From the NCBI GenBank assembly GCA_018698075.1, contig JABINT010000157.1, positions 1 through 57,241 of the forward strand: 57,241 nucleotides of DNA, given 5' to 3'. The notes beneath the pieces are model-generated. The model worked only from the letters and a program-made list of their open reading frames with translations. It did no database searches and had not been told where the DNA came from. The position numbers and the translations under genes are program-made. Of the stretch, positions 1 through 8,967 are shown one piece after another (the stretch's first letter is position 1; every line of letters starts with the position of its first letter). The stretch is from Acidiferrobacteraceae bacterium (lineage in GTDB: Bacteria > Pseudomonadota > Gammaproteobacteria > Arenicellales > UBA868).

Positions 1-789
1 CCCGAAGAAAACCCGTTCAACGAACAACCAGCAAAGAATGGTACCGCCAGCAGCACTGCTTGCGAGGCCAATACCGCCAAAGAAATGGATCGGCCGACTT
101 GAATAGCCCATTAGAAATTTAACCGTCAAAAGATCTAACAGAACCCGAAATGTTCGAGACAGGCCATATTTGGAGACACCTGATACCCGCGGGTGATGCC
201 GTACTTTAACTTCTGTCATTCTGACGCCATACCAGCTTGCTATTGCCGGGATAAAACGATGCATTTCGCCATATAGGCGTAGGTTTTTAGCCACATCCCG
301 ACGCATCGCTTTTAACGTGCAACCGTAGTCATGCAACTTAACATCGGTCGTCATCGATATTAGAGAATTAGCCATTCGGGATGGCAGTAGTCGGAGCCAG
401 AGCCCATCTCGCCTTTGATGCCGCCATCCACAGACCAGATCCATGCCCTTGTCGATTTCACTAAGCAACAAGGGGATATCGCGAGGGTCGTTCTGGCGAT
501 CAGCGTCCAGCGTAATCACCACAGCGCCATTAGAATATCGAAGACCCGCAGCGATTGCTGCAGTTTGACCAAAATTTTTGCGAAACTCGATGACTCGAAC
601 ACAAGGATTGTCCATTTGAAGGCCCTGAAGGATCTCCAACGAGTCATCAGTGCTGCCATCGTCAATAAATAACACCTCGTAGGAGCGCCCAACCGCCTCA
701 AGCACCTCGACGATATCTTGATGCAGGATTACGAGATTACCGACCTCGTTATAGACCGGCACCACCACCGATAACTCAATCTGGGCCAT
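1..789 (-). CDS. GT2 dolichyl-phosphate-mannose-synthase-like glycosyltransferase (partial, 3' end off the window)
   Basis: An open frame runs from ATG at 789 to the window edge without a stop (263 codons visible). The N-terminus reads SVVVPVYNE, followed by FIDDGSTDDS and TLDADRQNDP, the nucleotide-sugar and metal-binding motifs of GT-A family 2 enzymes. A C-terminal hydrophobic stretch (about residues 238-262) begins at the edge, as in the membrane-anchored ArnC/GtrB/DPMS-like group that transfers a sugar to undecaprenyl phosphate. It lies 29 bases after the large glycosyltransferase gene, on the same strand, and is the last visible gene of the polysaccharide operon. The family suggests it makes a polyprenyl-phosphate sugar for decoration outside the inner membrane. 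The sugar cannot be told. It is fairly certain as a GT2 enzyme, less so as a polyprenyl-phosphate transferase. Confidence 0.88.
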   Translation of the reverse strand, partial: MAQIELSVVVPVYNEVGNLVILHQDIVEVLEAVGRSYEVLFIDDGSTDDSLEILQGLQMDNPCVRVIEFRKNFGQTAAIAAGLRYSNGAVVITLDADRQNDPRDIPLLLSEIDKGMDLVCGWRHQRRDGLWLRLLPSRMANSLISMTTDVKLHDYGCTLKAMRRDVAKNLRLYGEMHRFIPAIASWYGVRMTEVKVRHHPRVSGVSKYGLSRTFRVLLDLLTVKFLMGYSSRPIHFFGGIGLASSAAGGTILCWLFVERVFFG

Positions 790-818
790 ACTAAGCTCTA
801 GCTAAACAGTTAGGAATA

Positions 819-3800
819 CTAATCATTATCAAGCGGGCGAATCGAGAAATCCTCTACATCCAACCGCAGATTGGGATTGTAGTATGGATCACCTTTTTCT
901 AGTATCTCGGCGTGGCGCGCCCGGAAGGCATCCACCTCCCGTTTAAAGCGCGCTTTTTTTTCTGGGGTATCCTCGTAGCCACGGCTTACAGACTCGAAGT
1001 GATAGGCTAATGCATAGGGGGTAAACAAATTCCGATAGCCTGATTCTATCAGCCGCAGGCAAAAGTCGACGTCGTTACAGGCAACCCCAAAATTGACTGC
1101 GTCAAAGCCGCCAATCTCTTCAAACATAGATTTTTTACACATTAACAAAGCGCCTGTGACCGCTGAGACGTTCTGAATGATATTCAGCCGGTTAAGGTAC
1201 CCGCGGTCTCCACCAGGCTTGTGTTTATGGCTGTGCCCCGCGTAACCCCCAATACCAACGACAATGCCGGCGTGTTGAATAGTATCGTCTGGATAATACA
1301 ATTTACCACCAACTGCGCCGATCTCCGGTCGTTGTGAGTGTTCTAACAGACAACTAAGCCAGTCTCCATTGATTACCTCAATATCATTATTCATCAATAC
1401 AACGTGCGATCCGCGCGCTTTAGAGACCCCGAAATTGACCAGTTCGGAAAAGTTGAAAGGCCTATCGTAAGAGGCGAATGAAACCCTGGCAGACGCCGTT
1501 TCAAACCGATCCATGATTTCGATCGTCAATTCATCTACGCTTCCGTTGTCAATACCGAGTATCTCGAAATTTGAATAACGAGTCTTCTCAAGAACCGCGC
1601 CTATAGATTGCTGTAAAAACCTAGGTTCGTCCCGAAAAGGAATTATTACACTCACTAGTGGGTCTTTTTTTATCTCGCGCCGCACGCGGAAAAAATGCGG
1701 TGCGTTCGCTGTAAGGACCTCGCCCTTGATTCCCCGCCGTTGTAGCGTTTCTCTAATGGCCCTTGCCCCTCTTGCGTGAGCCTCAGGTTTCACACCTGTA
1801 TCGAGACTTGTCGACTGGTCTGATTGTCGCCAGTGGTACAAGGGTTGGGCTATGTGCGCGATCTTATTGGTCTGCTCACTCAGGCGCAGTAGAAAATCGT
1901 AATCCTGTGCGCCGTCGAACTCGGACCGAGGCCCACCAACAGTAGCTATCAGGGTCTTGCGGACCACAAGCAGGTGCGTGATGTAGTTATGTGAGAGCAG
2001 CAAATCTGGCGAGAAGTCTGGTTTAAAATGTGGAGTTCCAAAATACCCGGCAGTTCTTTTGTCAGTTAAGTCACTGAATGCAGTTTCGTCGGAATACAAA
2101 ATATCAGGCTGGTCACGCCGAATTACCTCTACAACGCTTTGCAAAGCCTGCGGGGCCAACATATCGTCGTGATCCATGAAAGCAATATATTCTCCATAAG
2201 CCGAATCAATGCCAATGCGGGTTGCAGTAGAGATTCCACCGCTGCGCGTTAATGCAACCACTGTGATCTTTGGATCGTCGAGCTTATCCAGAAACTCTCT
2301 GGTCTCTACAAATATAGAGCCGTCATTGACAATTACTAGCTGCCACTGGGAGTAGGTTTGTTTTCGAATCGAGCCAACTGCATCGGCAATCCAGGATCTT
2401 GGCGTGTTGTGAACTGGTAAAACGATACTGATCAAGGGGTCGCTGGTACCCTTTTGTGGAACACTGGGAATAGTGGCCGACTGGCTAATGAGCAATGGCA
2501 GTCGCTCAGTAGGGCTCACTGATCCAGATTGAAGCTGCTCAATTGCGGTCTTGACTGCAGAACCCTCACCAACCCGTCGCAGAAGCCCTTTGTATACGAT
2601 GCGACGACAGACTTCAGCGAGTCGCCATGCTTTCGAGGACTTAAGGAGTTCCAGCTCTGCAGTTCGTCTCGCTAGTTCTTGCCCTGATATTTGAAGCTGG
2701 CTTTCGGCATCAGCCAGTAATACGTCTTTATGCCAGAGGCGGTCCATAAGGGCCTTTCGATCGCCAACCTGAAGCCCTAATTCAGGTATTGAAAAAACTA
2801 GATCCAATACTATTTTGGCAGGCGACCCCTCCGAAAATGCAGCAGGTGGAAGGTCAAAGCAAATCGATTTGATCACTTGCGGCTCAGTCGGGCTATTCGT
2901 CAATTTCCTGCCAGCCATCTCGATGCGGCTAGCCGATTCAGATACTCGCCTATGGCCGGATAAATCGAGAAGACCTACCCCATTTAATCCATCGGTGAAA
3001 TGCAATCGAAGAGAATGCAGTCGAACTTCGCCAACCGGAGGATCGAACAGGATTGTCAGTTCAGTGGGCGGCAAGTCGGTAACTGGGATCACTAACTGAC
3101 AATCTGCGCGATAACCAGCGGAGCTTGCACTGAACGGAATCGACATTTCGTGATCCCCACTATTCGGTCCAAAACTGAGGCGAACGTCGACCTTTACAGT
3201 TTCGTGATCACCGAAACGGCGATTCAACATTGTGGGGATCCCTACAACGCCGAAGCAGTCCAAGGTTGTCTTCCGAAAGCGATCCTCAAATTCAACTAAC
3301 AGCTGGGTCAACCTATCCGGCGACCCTATGATGTCTTTAATGACTCCCCACAAGAAGTCTCCATGAGTCGATCCAAAGTATCGGGCTTGCACTAACCTAT
3401 CTAGGGCTAGTGTGTTTCGCGAGAGAAAATAGACCAGACCACGAATGAACGCGACATCAGCGTCAAATTCTGAGTCAGTGGTAGTCCACTCCTGATCAAT
3501 CGTATTAAAGGTGTCTTGACCCTCGACCACTACGTTATCAGGCAAAAGATCGACCAATTTGACTGAACGCCCATTAAGCTGTTCCGAGAGAAACAAGTAG
3601 TACTGCTTTGCTAATGACCCAAAAGCGATGCCAGGTTCCGAACCACTTTGCAAAGCCTTCAGCATTCGTTCGGACAAGGTCTCGCCAGGTCGATAGGCCT
3701 CGCTTTCACAAAGATGAGCGAACCCAAGATCGCTCTCAACATTTAACCCAGAACTGTCTCCCAAATTCAGCGGGGCTTTGCATCTGCGAACAAATCCCTC

Positions 3801-4718
3801 CCCGCGGGGTTTTACAGTCTGAGTCCAAAACTGTTGTCTACGGGCGCCAATCGACGAGTGAAGGAAATCTGCAGCCAAAGGAGGCTCGTCATGTTGAGAC
3901 GTTTCATAAAAGATTTGATAGCGATCAATGTCCGAAAGCGGAAGATCTTGGTGCCTCTCAAAGGTCTGCCAAACTCTCTCTTCAGGCGTCAGGCCAGCGG
4001 CCCGAGGGCGCCCGGACTCATCGATATATTTGGCAATGTGGCGCCAGGCTCCTTTTTGCTCTTGGAGAAAGGCCTCTCGAATTAGAAATTGAGGTGAAGC
4101 CAGTGAAGGGAACACCAGTACCTGCTCGTTCGCCACATGTCGAGGCGGGCTTTTTCTGATATCGCATTCCCAACCGAGGCTTTCCTCCTCCGAGTTTGAA
4201 GGATCAGCGATGACAACAAACCCGCCTCCCACGAGACATTCCGTTATCAACTTATTCAGTAGGGCTTTTTGGAGTTCGCCGTTTTTACCGAGGCCTCCAA
4301 TCAGTATCACGTCAAACCGGGTGGTAACAGAATCATCGGCCGCCGCATCGCCTGGAAGGTCATTCGAGACCGAAAAATTGGCCAAACCCTCGCAAAGCAA
4401 CTCTGCGGCATAGTTAACGTCAAGGTTTGAACTAGCCAGGTGAATTTCATGGCCCGCTTGGGCAAGATAACAGGGTACGACAGCATCTGACCATTGCGCT
4501 ACCAGCACTCGCTGGCATTCCCTTAACCGAAAGAGGCCACATAGTCCGATGTGTTCCGGGGATAGGATTCTTTGGACTTTTTGAGAAGTGTTTCCGAAAG
4601 CTAGCACTGCCGAGTAGCTCGAATAACTGGGATATTGTCGCAGCACGTCCACCAGAGCTGGCCAAAATAAGGGAGGGTCGCCGGCAAGCCCTCGATTCGG
4701 CATCGAACCGCTAGTCAC
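819..4718 (-). CDS. Giant multidomain polysaccharide protein: pseudo-methyltransferase, kinase-like segment, beta-sandwich, coiled coil, two GT2 domains
   Basis: 1299 residues from a GTG start with GGAGG six bases upstream, overlapping the wzt stop by 8 bases. Residues 69-175 follow a Rossmann methyltransferase pattern, but the glycine-rich SAM loop has decayed (VLVAQWSDAV). Residues 385-411 read LVDLLPDNVVV then TIDQEW, resembling the catalytic and metal loops of aminoglycoside-kinase-like proteins. About 505-650 looks like a beta-sandwich. Charged heptad-like sequence spans about 650-700. GT2 domain A spans about 762-960 (DHDD at 849-852) and GT2 domain B about 1022-1250 (NND at 1110-1112). 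Tandem GT2 domains of this type occur in enzymes that assemble O-antigens such as rhamnans or mannans. Located directly after wzm-wzt, it probably builds the exported glycan. Linkage and sugar are unknown, and the role of the N-terminal half is inferred only. Confidence 0.85.
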   Translation of the reverse strand: MTSGSMPNRGLAGDPPLFWPALVDVLRQYPSYSSYSAVLAFGNTSQKVQRILSPEHIGLCGLFRLRECQRVLVAQWSDAVVPCYLAQAGHEIHLASSNLDVNYAAELLCEGLANFSVSNDLPGDAAADDSVTTRFDVILIGGLGKNGELQKALLNKLITECLVGGGFVVIADPSNSEEESLGWECDIRKSPPRHVANEQVLVFPSLASPQFLIREAFLQEQKGAWRHIAKYIDESGRPRAAGLTPEERVWQTFERHQDLPLSDIDRYQIFYETSQHDEPPLAADFLHSSIGARRQQFWTQTVKPRGEGFVRRCKAPLNLGDSSGLNVESDLGFAHLCESEAYRPGETLSERMLKALQSGSEPGIAFGSLAKQYYLFLSEQLNGRSVKLVDLLPDNVVVEGQDTFNTIDQEWTTTDSEFDADVAFIRGLVYFLSRNTLALDRLVQARYFGSTHGDFLWGVIKDIIGSPDRLTQLLVEFEDRFRKTTLDCFGVVGIPTMLNRRFGDHETVKVDVRLSFGPNSGDHEMSIPFSASSAGYRADCQLVIPVTDLPPTELTILFDPPVGEVRLHSLRLHFTDGLNGVGLLDLSGHRRVSESASRIEMAGRKLTNSPTEPQVIKSICFDLPPAAFSEGSPAKIVLDLVFSIPELGLQVGDRKALMDRLWHKDVLLADAESQLQISGQELARRTAELELLKSSKAWRLAEVCRRIVYKGLLRRVGEGSAVKTAIEQLQSGSVSPTERLPLLISQSATIPSVPQKGTSDPLISIVLPVHNTPRSWIADAVGSIRKQTYSQWQLVIVNDGSIFVETREFLDKLDDPKITVVALTRSGGISTATRIGIDSAYGEYIAFMDHDDMLAPQALQSVVEVIRRDQPDILYSDETAFSDLTDKRTAGYFGTPHFKPDFSPDLLLSHNYITHLLVVRKTLIATVGGPRSEFDGAQDYDFLLRLSEQTNKIAHIAQPLYHWRQSDQSTSLDTGVKPEAHARGARAIRETLQRRGIKGEVLTANAPHFFRVRREIKKDPLVSVIIPFRDEPRFLQQSIGAVLEKTRYSNFEILGIDNGSVDELTIEIMDRFETASARVSFASYDRPFNFSELVNFGVSKARGSHVVLMNNDIEVINGDWLSCLLEHSQRPEIGAVGGKLYYPDDTIQHAGIVVGIGGYAGHSHKHKPGGDRGYLNRLNIIQNVSAVTGALLMCKKSMFEEIGGFDAVNFGVACNDVDFCLRLIESGYRNLFTPYALAYHFESVSRGYEDTPEKKARFKREVDAFRARHAEILEKGDPYYNPNLRLDVEDFSIRPLDND

Positions 4719-6114
4719 AACCCCCCTCCGCGATCGTCAAATCCAGATCTGCCACGCCAAAATCACCGAGCTCGCCAACGACCGGAAGATGAATCAAATC
4801 GTATCGTCTATCTACAGCTAAATTATCTCGAGAAGCATCATCCAGGGCGATTCCTAACGAGATGAAATACTGTCCAGGAACAACGGCACAAGTAAACTCA
4901 AAGACCACGGTAGTTGATTCACCGGCTACCCGATCTTGGGCCCCGATACCGCGCTCTCGTGTATTGGCGCCAAAGACCGTTCGACCATCTACTGTTTTCA
5001 AGGTAAACCCATAGATAAGATCGGCAAGCGCCTCGGCAAAAAACATGTGTACGCAAAGTCGTACTTTTTCTTGGCGATCGAAAACTACTTTCTTTTGGCC
5101 TGCCATATTGGTCAATTGGTAATCAAAGATCACGGCTCGCTGATCCCCCCAACGATACTCATTAGGGTTGTAGGTGGGCTGAGCTGTACAGCAATCGTTG
5201 GGAGCCACTTGACCCGTAACGGTCGCTAATTCGCGAGGGGTCACTAGTGGGCTTGAAATTCCGGTATCCGGCGGTGACCGATCCTTCGATTCTCCAGACT
5301 CTTTACCGTTGCCATCGACATCCGACACACGTTTCCCAGCGGAATCTTCAAGCGACTGGATCGACGACTCTCCGGCAGCCCCAAAAAGATCCTCCAGATA
5401 GTCCTGAATAACGGTCTTCGGCACCCCAGCCGAAGCAATCCTCCCCGATCTAAGGTAGATTGCTCGGGAGCAATGAGCTTGAACCAGGTCAACCGCATGA
5501 GTGACGAAGAGGATGGTCTTGCCTGCCTTTTGCATCTCCTGAAAACGTCGAAAACACTTGCGTTGAAACCTGATGTCGCCAACCGCAAGAGCCTCATCGA
5601 CGATCAGAATATCGGGGTCTGTATTTATTGCGGTAGCAAACGCCAAGCGGACATACATGCCACTTGAATAAGTGCTGACTGGGTGATTGATAAACTCCCC
5701 TATGTTGGCAAACTCAACGATCTCATCGAATCGTTCATCTATTTCGGCTCTAGAAACACCGAGCAAAGCAGCATTGAGATAGACGTTTTCTCGACCTGAA
5801 AACGCTGGGTTAAAGCCCGCGCCAAGTTCCAACAGAGCAGAGACCCGCCCTTTAACCAAAACATCGCCACTAGTTGGGGTGAGTGTGCCGCAAATAATTT
5901 CAAGCAAGGTGGACTTTCCCGAGCCGTTCGGGCCGATGATACCAACGGTCTCCCCCCTTTCAACCGAAAAACTGAGGTCCGCCAGGGCCGCGAAGTCGGA
6001 GTGATACCTGCGCCGCCGTATCGAAAACATTTCCCGTACCCGATCAATCGGGCGGGCATAGATTCGATAATTCTTCACTAGCTCGCTTACCTTAATAGCG
6101 AACTCAGAGGACAT
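4711..6114 (-). CDS. wzt: ABC transporter ATPase Wzt with C-terminal carbohydrate-binding domain
   Basis: 467 residues from ATG at 6114, which has GGGGA seven bases upstream; a TTG at 6120 is less well placed. Walker A GPNGSGKST is at 61-69, the signature YSSGM at 149-153 and Walker B ILIVDEAL at 169-176, typical of the CcmA/KpsT/Wzt polysaccharide exporters. After a charged linker (about 245-300) comes a second domain with NPNEYRWGDQRA near 316-326, the start of the Wzt C-terminal carbohydrate-binding domain. In E. coli O8/O9a this domain recognises the chemically modified end of the finished chain. The gene overlaps wzm by 11 bases and the next gene by 8. It energises export of an undecaprenyl-linked glycan across the inner membrane. 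Confidence 0.95.
   Translation of the reverse strand: MSSEFAIKVSELVKNYRIYARPIDRVREMFSIRRRRYHSDFAALADLSFSVERGETVGIIGPNGSGKSTLLEIICGTLTPTSGDVLVKGRVSALLELGAGFNPAFSGRENVYLNAALLGVSRAEIDERFDEIVEFANIGEFINHPVSTYSSGMYVRLAFATAINTDPDILIVDEALAVGDIRFQRKCFRRFQEMQKAGKTILFVTHAVDLVQAHCSRAIYLRSGRIASAGVPKTVIQDYLEDLFGAAGESSIQSLEDSAGKRVSDVDGNGKESGESKDRSPPDTGISSPLVTPRELATVTGQVAPNDCCTAQPTYNPNEYRWGDQRAVIFDYQLTNMAGQKKVVFDRQEKVRLCVHMFFAEALADLIYGFTLKTVDGRTVFGANTRERGIGAQDRVAGESTTVVFEFTCAVVPGQYFISLGIALDDASRDNLAVDRRYDLIHLPVVGELGDFGVADLDLTIAEGGCD
4725..4729 (-). promoter_or_regulatory. Shine-Dalgarno GGAGG deciding the GTG start of the giant glycosyltransferase
   Basis: GGAGG lies six bases before GTG at 4718. The next in-frame ATG (4703) would be too far from it. 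The site lies inside the last codons of wzt, so translation of the two genes is probably coupled. Confidence 0.75.
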
Positions 6115-6970
6115 CCGCAAATCCCCGACGAGTCTTTTGAAACCATGCCAGCGAACCCCAGGAAAAAATCATCGCAACACCAGTGTAAGCTGCTAATCCA
6201 CCCCAGTTTGGCAAACGACCCCAGAGGGCGAGGTCGCGAAATTGCTCAATGATAAAAGTGATTGGATTAAGATAAAGAAAGATTTGGAATTGTTCCGGAA
6301 GCGCTGTTTTCGGGTAAAGAATGGGTGCCATGAAAAATAAAATTGTGCTGAGAATCCCAGCGACCTGAGCTATATCTTTTAAAAACACTGCGGTCGCAGC
6401 AACTAACCAAGTAATACCCAGGCACGCGATCCATAATGAGAAAAGCGGCAGAGGCAAAAATATGATTGTCCACGGTACCGTGCCATTAACAAATAAAAGG
6501 TAGGCCCCGAGCACGCACGTGCTCACCAGCCCTTGAAAAAAAGCGCTAATTACCGTGACCCAGGGTAGCGCCTCGAGCGGAAATACGACCTTTTTAACGT
6601 ACTGGGGATTACTTACGATCAGGGAAGACGCCTGAGTAAGGCATTCTGCAAGAATTCCATGGACCAGCATCCCTGAGAACAGGATTGCGGCAAACTCCAG
6701 GTTACCCCCTCCCTGATCGACCCAGCGGATCTGAAGCACTGTTCCAAAGACAAAGGTATACACAGCTAACAGAAGCAACGGCGTGAACAGAGACCAAAGC
6801 AGTCCCAGCATTGTGCCCCGGTAGCGACCCAGGATTGCACGTCGAGAAAGCTGGGCTACCACAAATCGATGCTCAACCAGACTGGCGAATACGTAGGCGG
6901 GATCTGAGCGATGAACTTGCCTCCCCGACTGGCGCGTTATTTTTCTCATCTTAATAAGAGGCATAGTCAT
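6104..6970 (-). CDS. wzm: ABC-2 type polysaccharide export permease Wzm
   Basis: 288 residues from ATG at 6970; a second ATG two codons later is better spaced from AAGAAG. The cytoplasmic N-terminus ends in RRAILGRYRGTMLG, characteristic of Wzm/KpsM/TagG permeases. Six hydrophobic segments follow, ending in the MAPILYP and LNPITFIIEQFRD motifs. It forms the inner-membrane channel with the adjacent Wzt. With wzt and no Wzx or Wzy in the visible operon, the polymer is exported by the ABC-transporter route, which implies chain completion in the cytoplasm. Confidence 0.95.
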   Translation of the reverse strand: MTMPLIKMRKITRQSGRQVHRSDPAYVFASLVEHRFVVAQLSRRAILGRYRGTMLGLLWSLFTPLLLLAVYTFVFGTVLQIRWVDQGGGNLEFAAILFSGMLVHGILAECLTQASSLIVSNPQYVKKVVFPLEALPWVTVISAFFQGLVSTCVLGAYLLFVNGTVPWTIIFLPLPLFSLWIACLGITWLVAATAVFLKDIAQVAGILSTILFFMAPILYPKTALPEQFQIFLYLNPITFIIEQFRDLALWGRLPNWGGLAAYTGVAMIFSWGSLAWFQKTRRGFADVL

Positions 6971-6983
6971 CTTCTTAAGATCA

Positions 6984-7850
6984 CTACTCCTGTGTTAGCC
7001 CGTGCAGATATTCCCCATAACTGCTTTTTCCAAGCTCGCCAGCCAGTTTTGCCAGTTCTTCAATTCCAATATATCCCATACGGTAGGCAATTTCCTCGGG
7101 GCAGCAAATTTTCATACCCTGTCTAGCCTCGAGTGTTTCAATAAAAACCGACGCCTGGAGTAATGACTCGTGGGTTCCAGTATCAAGCCAGGCCGTGCCC
7201 CGGCCTAACAATTCCACATTCAAGGATCCATCCTCGAGATATCGTCGATTAAGATCGGTAATCTCGAGTTCACCCCTTGCAGATGGTTTGAGGCTTCGTG
7301 CGTACTCCGGTGCGCGCTCGTCATAAAAGTAGAGTCCGGTAACGGCATAACGCGAACGAGGGTTTACGGGCTTCTCTTCCAGTGTTTCTGCTCGACCTTC
7401 GGAGTCAAAACTGACCACACCGTAACGTTCAGGGTCGCGTACCGGATACGCGAAGACCCTCGCACCGCGCGTAAGTGCAGAGGCTCGCTGAAGCGAATCA
7501 GAGAGTTGGTGTCCGTAAAATATATTGTCTCCAAGAACAAGAGCTGAGGGGTTGTTCCCAATAAACTCCGCGCCAAGAATAAAAGCCTGGGCAAGCCCGT
7601 CAGGAGACGGCTGTACCGCATAGGATAAGTTTAGCCCCCACCCGGAGCCATCTCCCAAAAGATCCTGAAACCGAGGCGTGTCGTGGGGTGTCGAAATCAG
7701 CATGATTTCCCGGATCCCAGCGAGCATAAGGACGCTTAAAGGGTAATAAATCATGGGCTTGTCATATACAGGCAAAAGCTGCTTGGATATCACTTTTGTT
7801 ACCGGAGCAAGTCGTGTACCCGCACCGCCTGCCAGGATCAGTCCTCTCAA
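6984..7850 (-). CDS. rmlA: Glucose-1-phosphate thymidylyltransferase RmlA
   Basis: 288 residues. It makes dTDP-glucose from glucose-1-phosphate and dTTP. The sequence carries [20 protein letters not shown] at the N-terminus, the nucleotide-binding signature, and keeps the RmlA pattern throughout ([40 protein letters not shown]). The open frame extends 28 codons upstream, but that part is unlike the family. The preferred start is TTG at 7850, whose bases overlap the rmlB TGA (ATTGA) and which has AGGAG seven bases upstream. This gives the usual family length. The gene sits between rmlB and wzm in the polysaccharide operon. Confidence 0.96.
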   Translation of the reverse strand: MRGLILAGGAGTRLAPVTKVISKQLLPVYDKPMIYYPLSVLMLAGIREIMLISTPHDTPRFQDLLGDGSGWGLNLSYAVQPSPDGLAQAFILGAEFIGNNPSALVLGDNIFYGHQLSDSLQRASALTRGARVFAYPVRDPERYGVVSFDSEGRAETLEEKPVNPRSRYAVTGLYFYDERAPEYARSLKPSARGELEITDLNRRYLEDGSLNVELLGRGTAWLDTGTHESLLQASVFIETLEARQGMKICCPEEIAYRMGYIGIEELAKLAGELGKSSYGEYLHGLTQE

Positions 7851-8944
7851 TTTTTTACTCCTAGTCCGCGTCGTTCGCCGGCGGCGCGGAAGCCGCCAAC
7901 AGCGCTTACCCAATCTGGGTTTGCGAGATACCATTTGACTGTTTGGCGAAGACCCGTTTCAAAGCTCTGTTGCGGGCACCAACCAAGTTCCGTACGAATC
8001 CGTGACGCATCAATGGCATATCGATAATCATGGCCGGGCCGGTCAGAGGTGAACTCGATCAGATCCGCATAGGGCTTGTTGGACTCCCTTGGGCAGATCT
8101 CGTCAAGGACCCGGCAAAGCTCCTCGACCACTGCGATATTGGTTCGCTCAGAATCGCCACCAACATTGTAGGTTCGCCCCGACTCGCCCTGACTCATAAT
8201 GAGGACCAGCGCCCTTGCGTGGTCGTCCACAAATAACCAGTCTCGTATATTCTCGCCCCTGCCATAGACGGGTATCGCATCTTCGCTAAGCGCTCGTTGA
8301 ATAATGACGGGAATCAGCTTCTCGGGGTATTGGTATGGGCCATAATTGTTCGAGCAATTGGACAGTACAAAATCGAGCCCGAATGTCTCACCCCACGCTC
8401 GAACGAGATGATCAGCGGCAGCCTTAGTCGCCGAATACGGGGAGTTGGGCTGATAAGGTGAATCCTCGGTGAAAAGGCCCTGCTGTTCTAGGCTGCCGTA
8501 CACTTCGTCGGTCGAAATATGATGAAAACGGATCGAAGTTTTAACCCCCTCGCAGGTTTTTTGATTATAAGCACGAACCGCCTCGAGTAGATTGTAGGTT
8601 CCCGAAATGTTGGTGCTGACGAAAGCACCCGGGCCATCGATCGAACGATCCACATGCGATTCTGCAGCCAGATGCATAATCGCATTTGGCTCATATCGAG
8701 TGATCAACTCATCCATCAAAGCGCTGTCACGGATATCCGCTTTCTCGAACACGTATCCTGGGTATTTCGACTCCTCAATCAATGACTCAAGATTGCCTGC
8801 ATAAGTAAGAAGATCAACATTCACGATTTTCCCATAACCATCTGCAACCAGGCGTCGAATCACAGCTGACCCGATAAACCCAGCCCCACCTGTGACCATG
8901 ACACAGGTGTTTTTCGGCGAAAGATTTGGGGTTTGTAAGATCAA
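7847..8944 (-). CDS. rmlB: dTDP-glucose 4,6-dehydratase RmlB
   Basis: 365 residues from TTG at 8944. It is a short-chain dehydrogenase-fold enzyme that converts dTDP-glucose to dTDP-4-keto-6-deoxyglucose with bound NAD. Visible are the Rossmann motif [10 protein letters not shown] (about 18-27), [21 protein letters not shown] and the catalytic [10 protein letters not shown]. The ATG at 8899 (residue 16) would cut into the first beta strand, so the TTG start is preferred, although its upstream GAG is a weak ribosome-binding site. Neither RmlC nor RmlD is visible in the window, so the final sugar could be rhamnose, if those genes lie elsewhere, or another 6-deoxyhexose. Confidence 0.95.
   Translation of the reverse strand: MILQTPNLSPKNTCVMVTGGAGFIGSAVIRRLVADGYGKIVNVDLLTYAGNLESLIEESKYPGYVFEKADIRDSALMDELITRYEPNAIMHLAAESHVDRSIDGPGAFVSTNISGTYNLLEAVRAYNQKTCEGVKTSIRFHHISTDEVYGSLEQQGLFTEDSPYQPNSPYSATKAAADHLVRAWGETFGLDFVLSNCSNNYGPYQYPEKLIPVIIQRALSEDAIPVYGRGENIRDWLFVDDHARALVLIMSQGESGRTYNVGGDSERTNIAVVEELCRVLDEICPRESNKPYADLIEFTSDRPGHDYRYAIDASRIRTELGWCPQQSFETGLRQTVKWYLANPDWVSAVGGFRAAGERRGLGVKN
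7858..7862 (-). promoter_or_regulatory. Shine-Dalgarno AGGAG deciding the TTG start of rmlA
   Basis: AGGAG is followed by seven bases (T then six A) and TTG. It lies within the last codons of rmlB, and the TTG overlaps the rmlB stop, which points to translational coupling. Confidence 0.75.
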
Positions 8945-8967
8945 AAATTAACTCAACGATCGGGGCT

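Noticed and set aside
3608-4159. 183-codon plus-strand open frame inside the giant glycosyltransferase.
   Set aside because: Antisense, no motif; the minus-strand frame is continuous and domain-rich.
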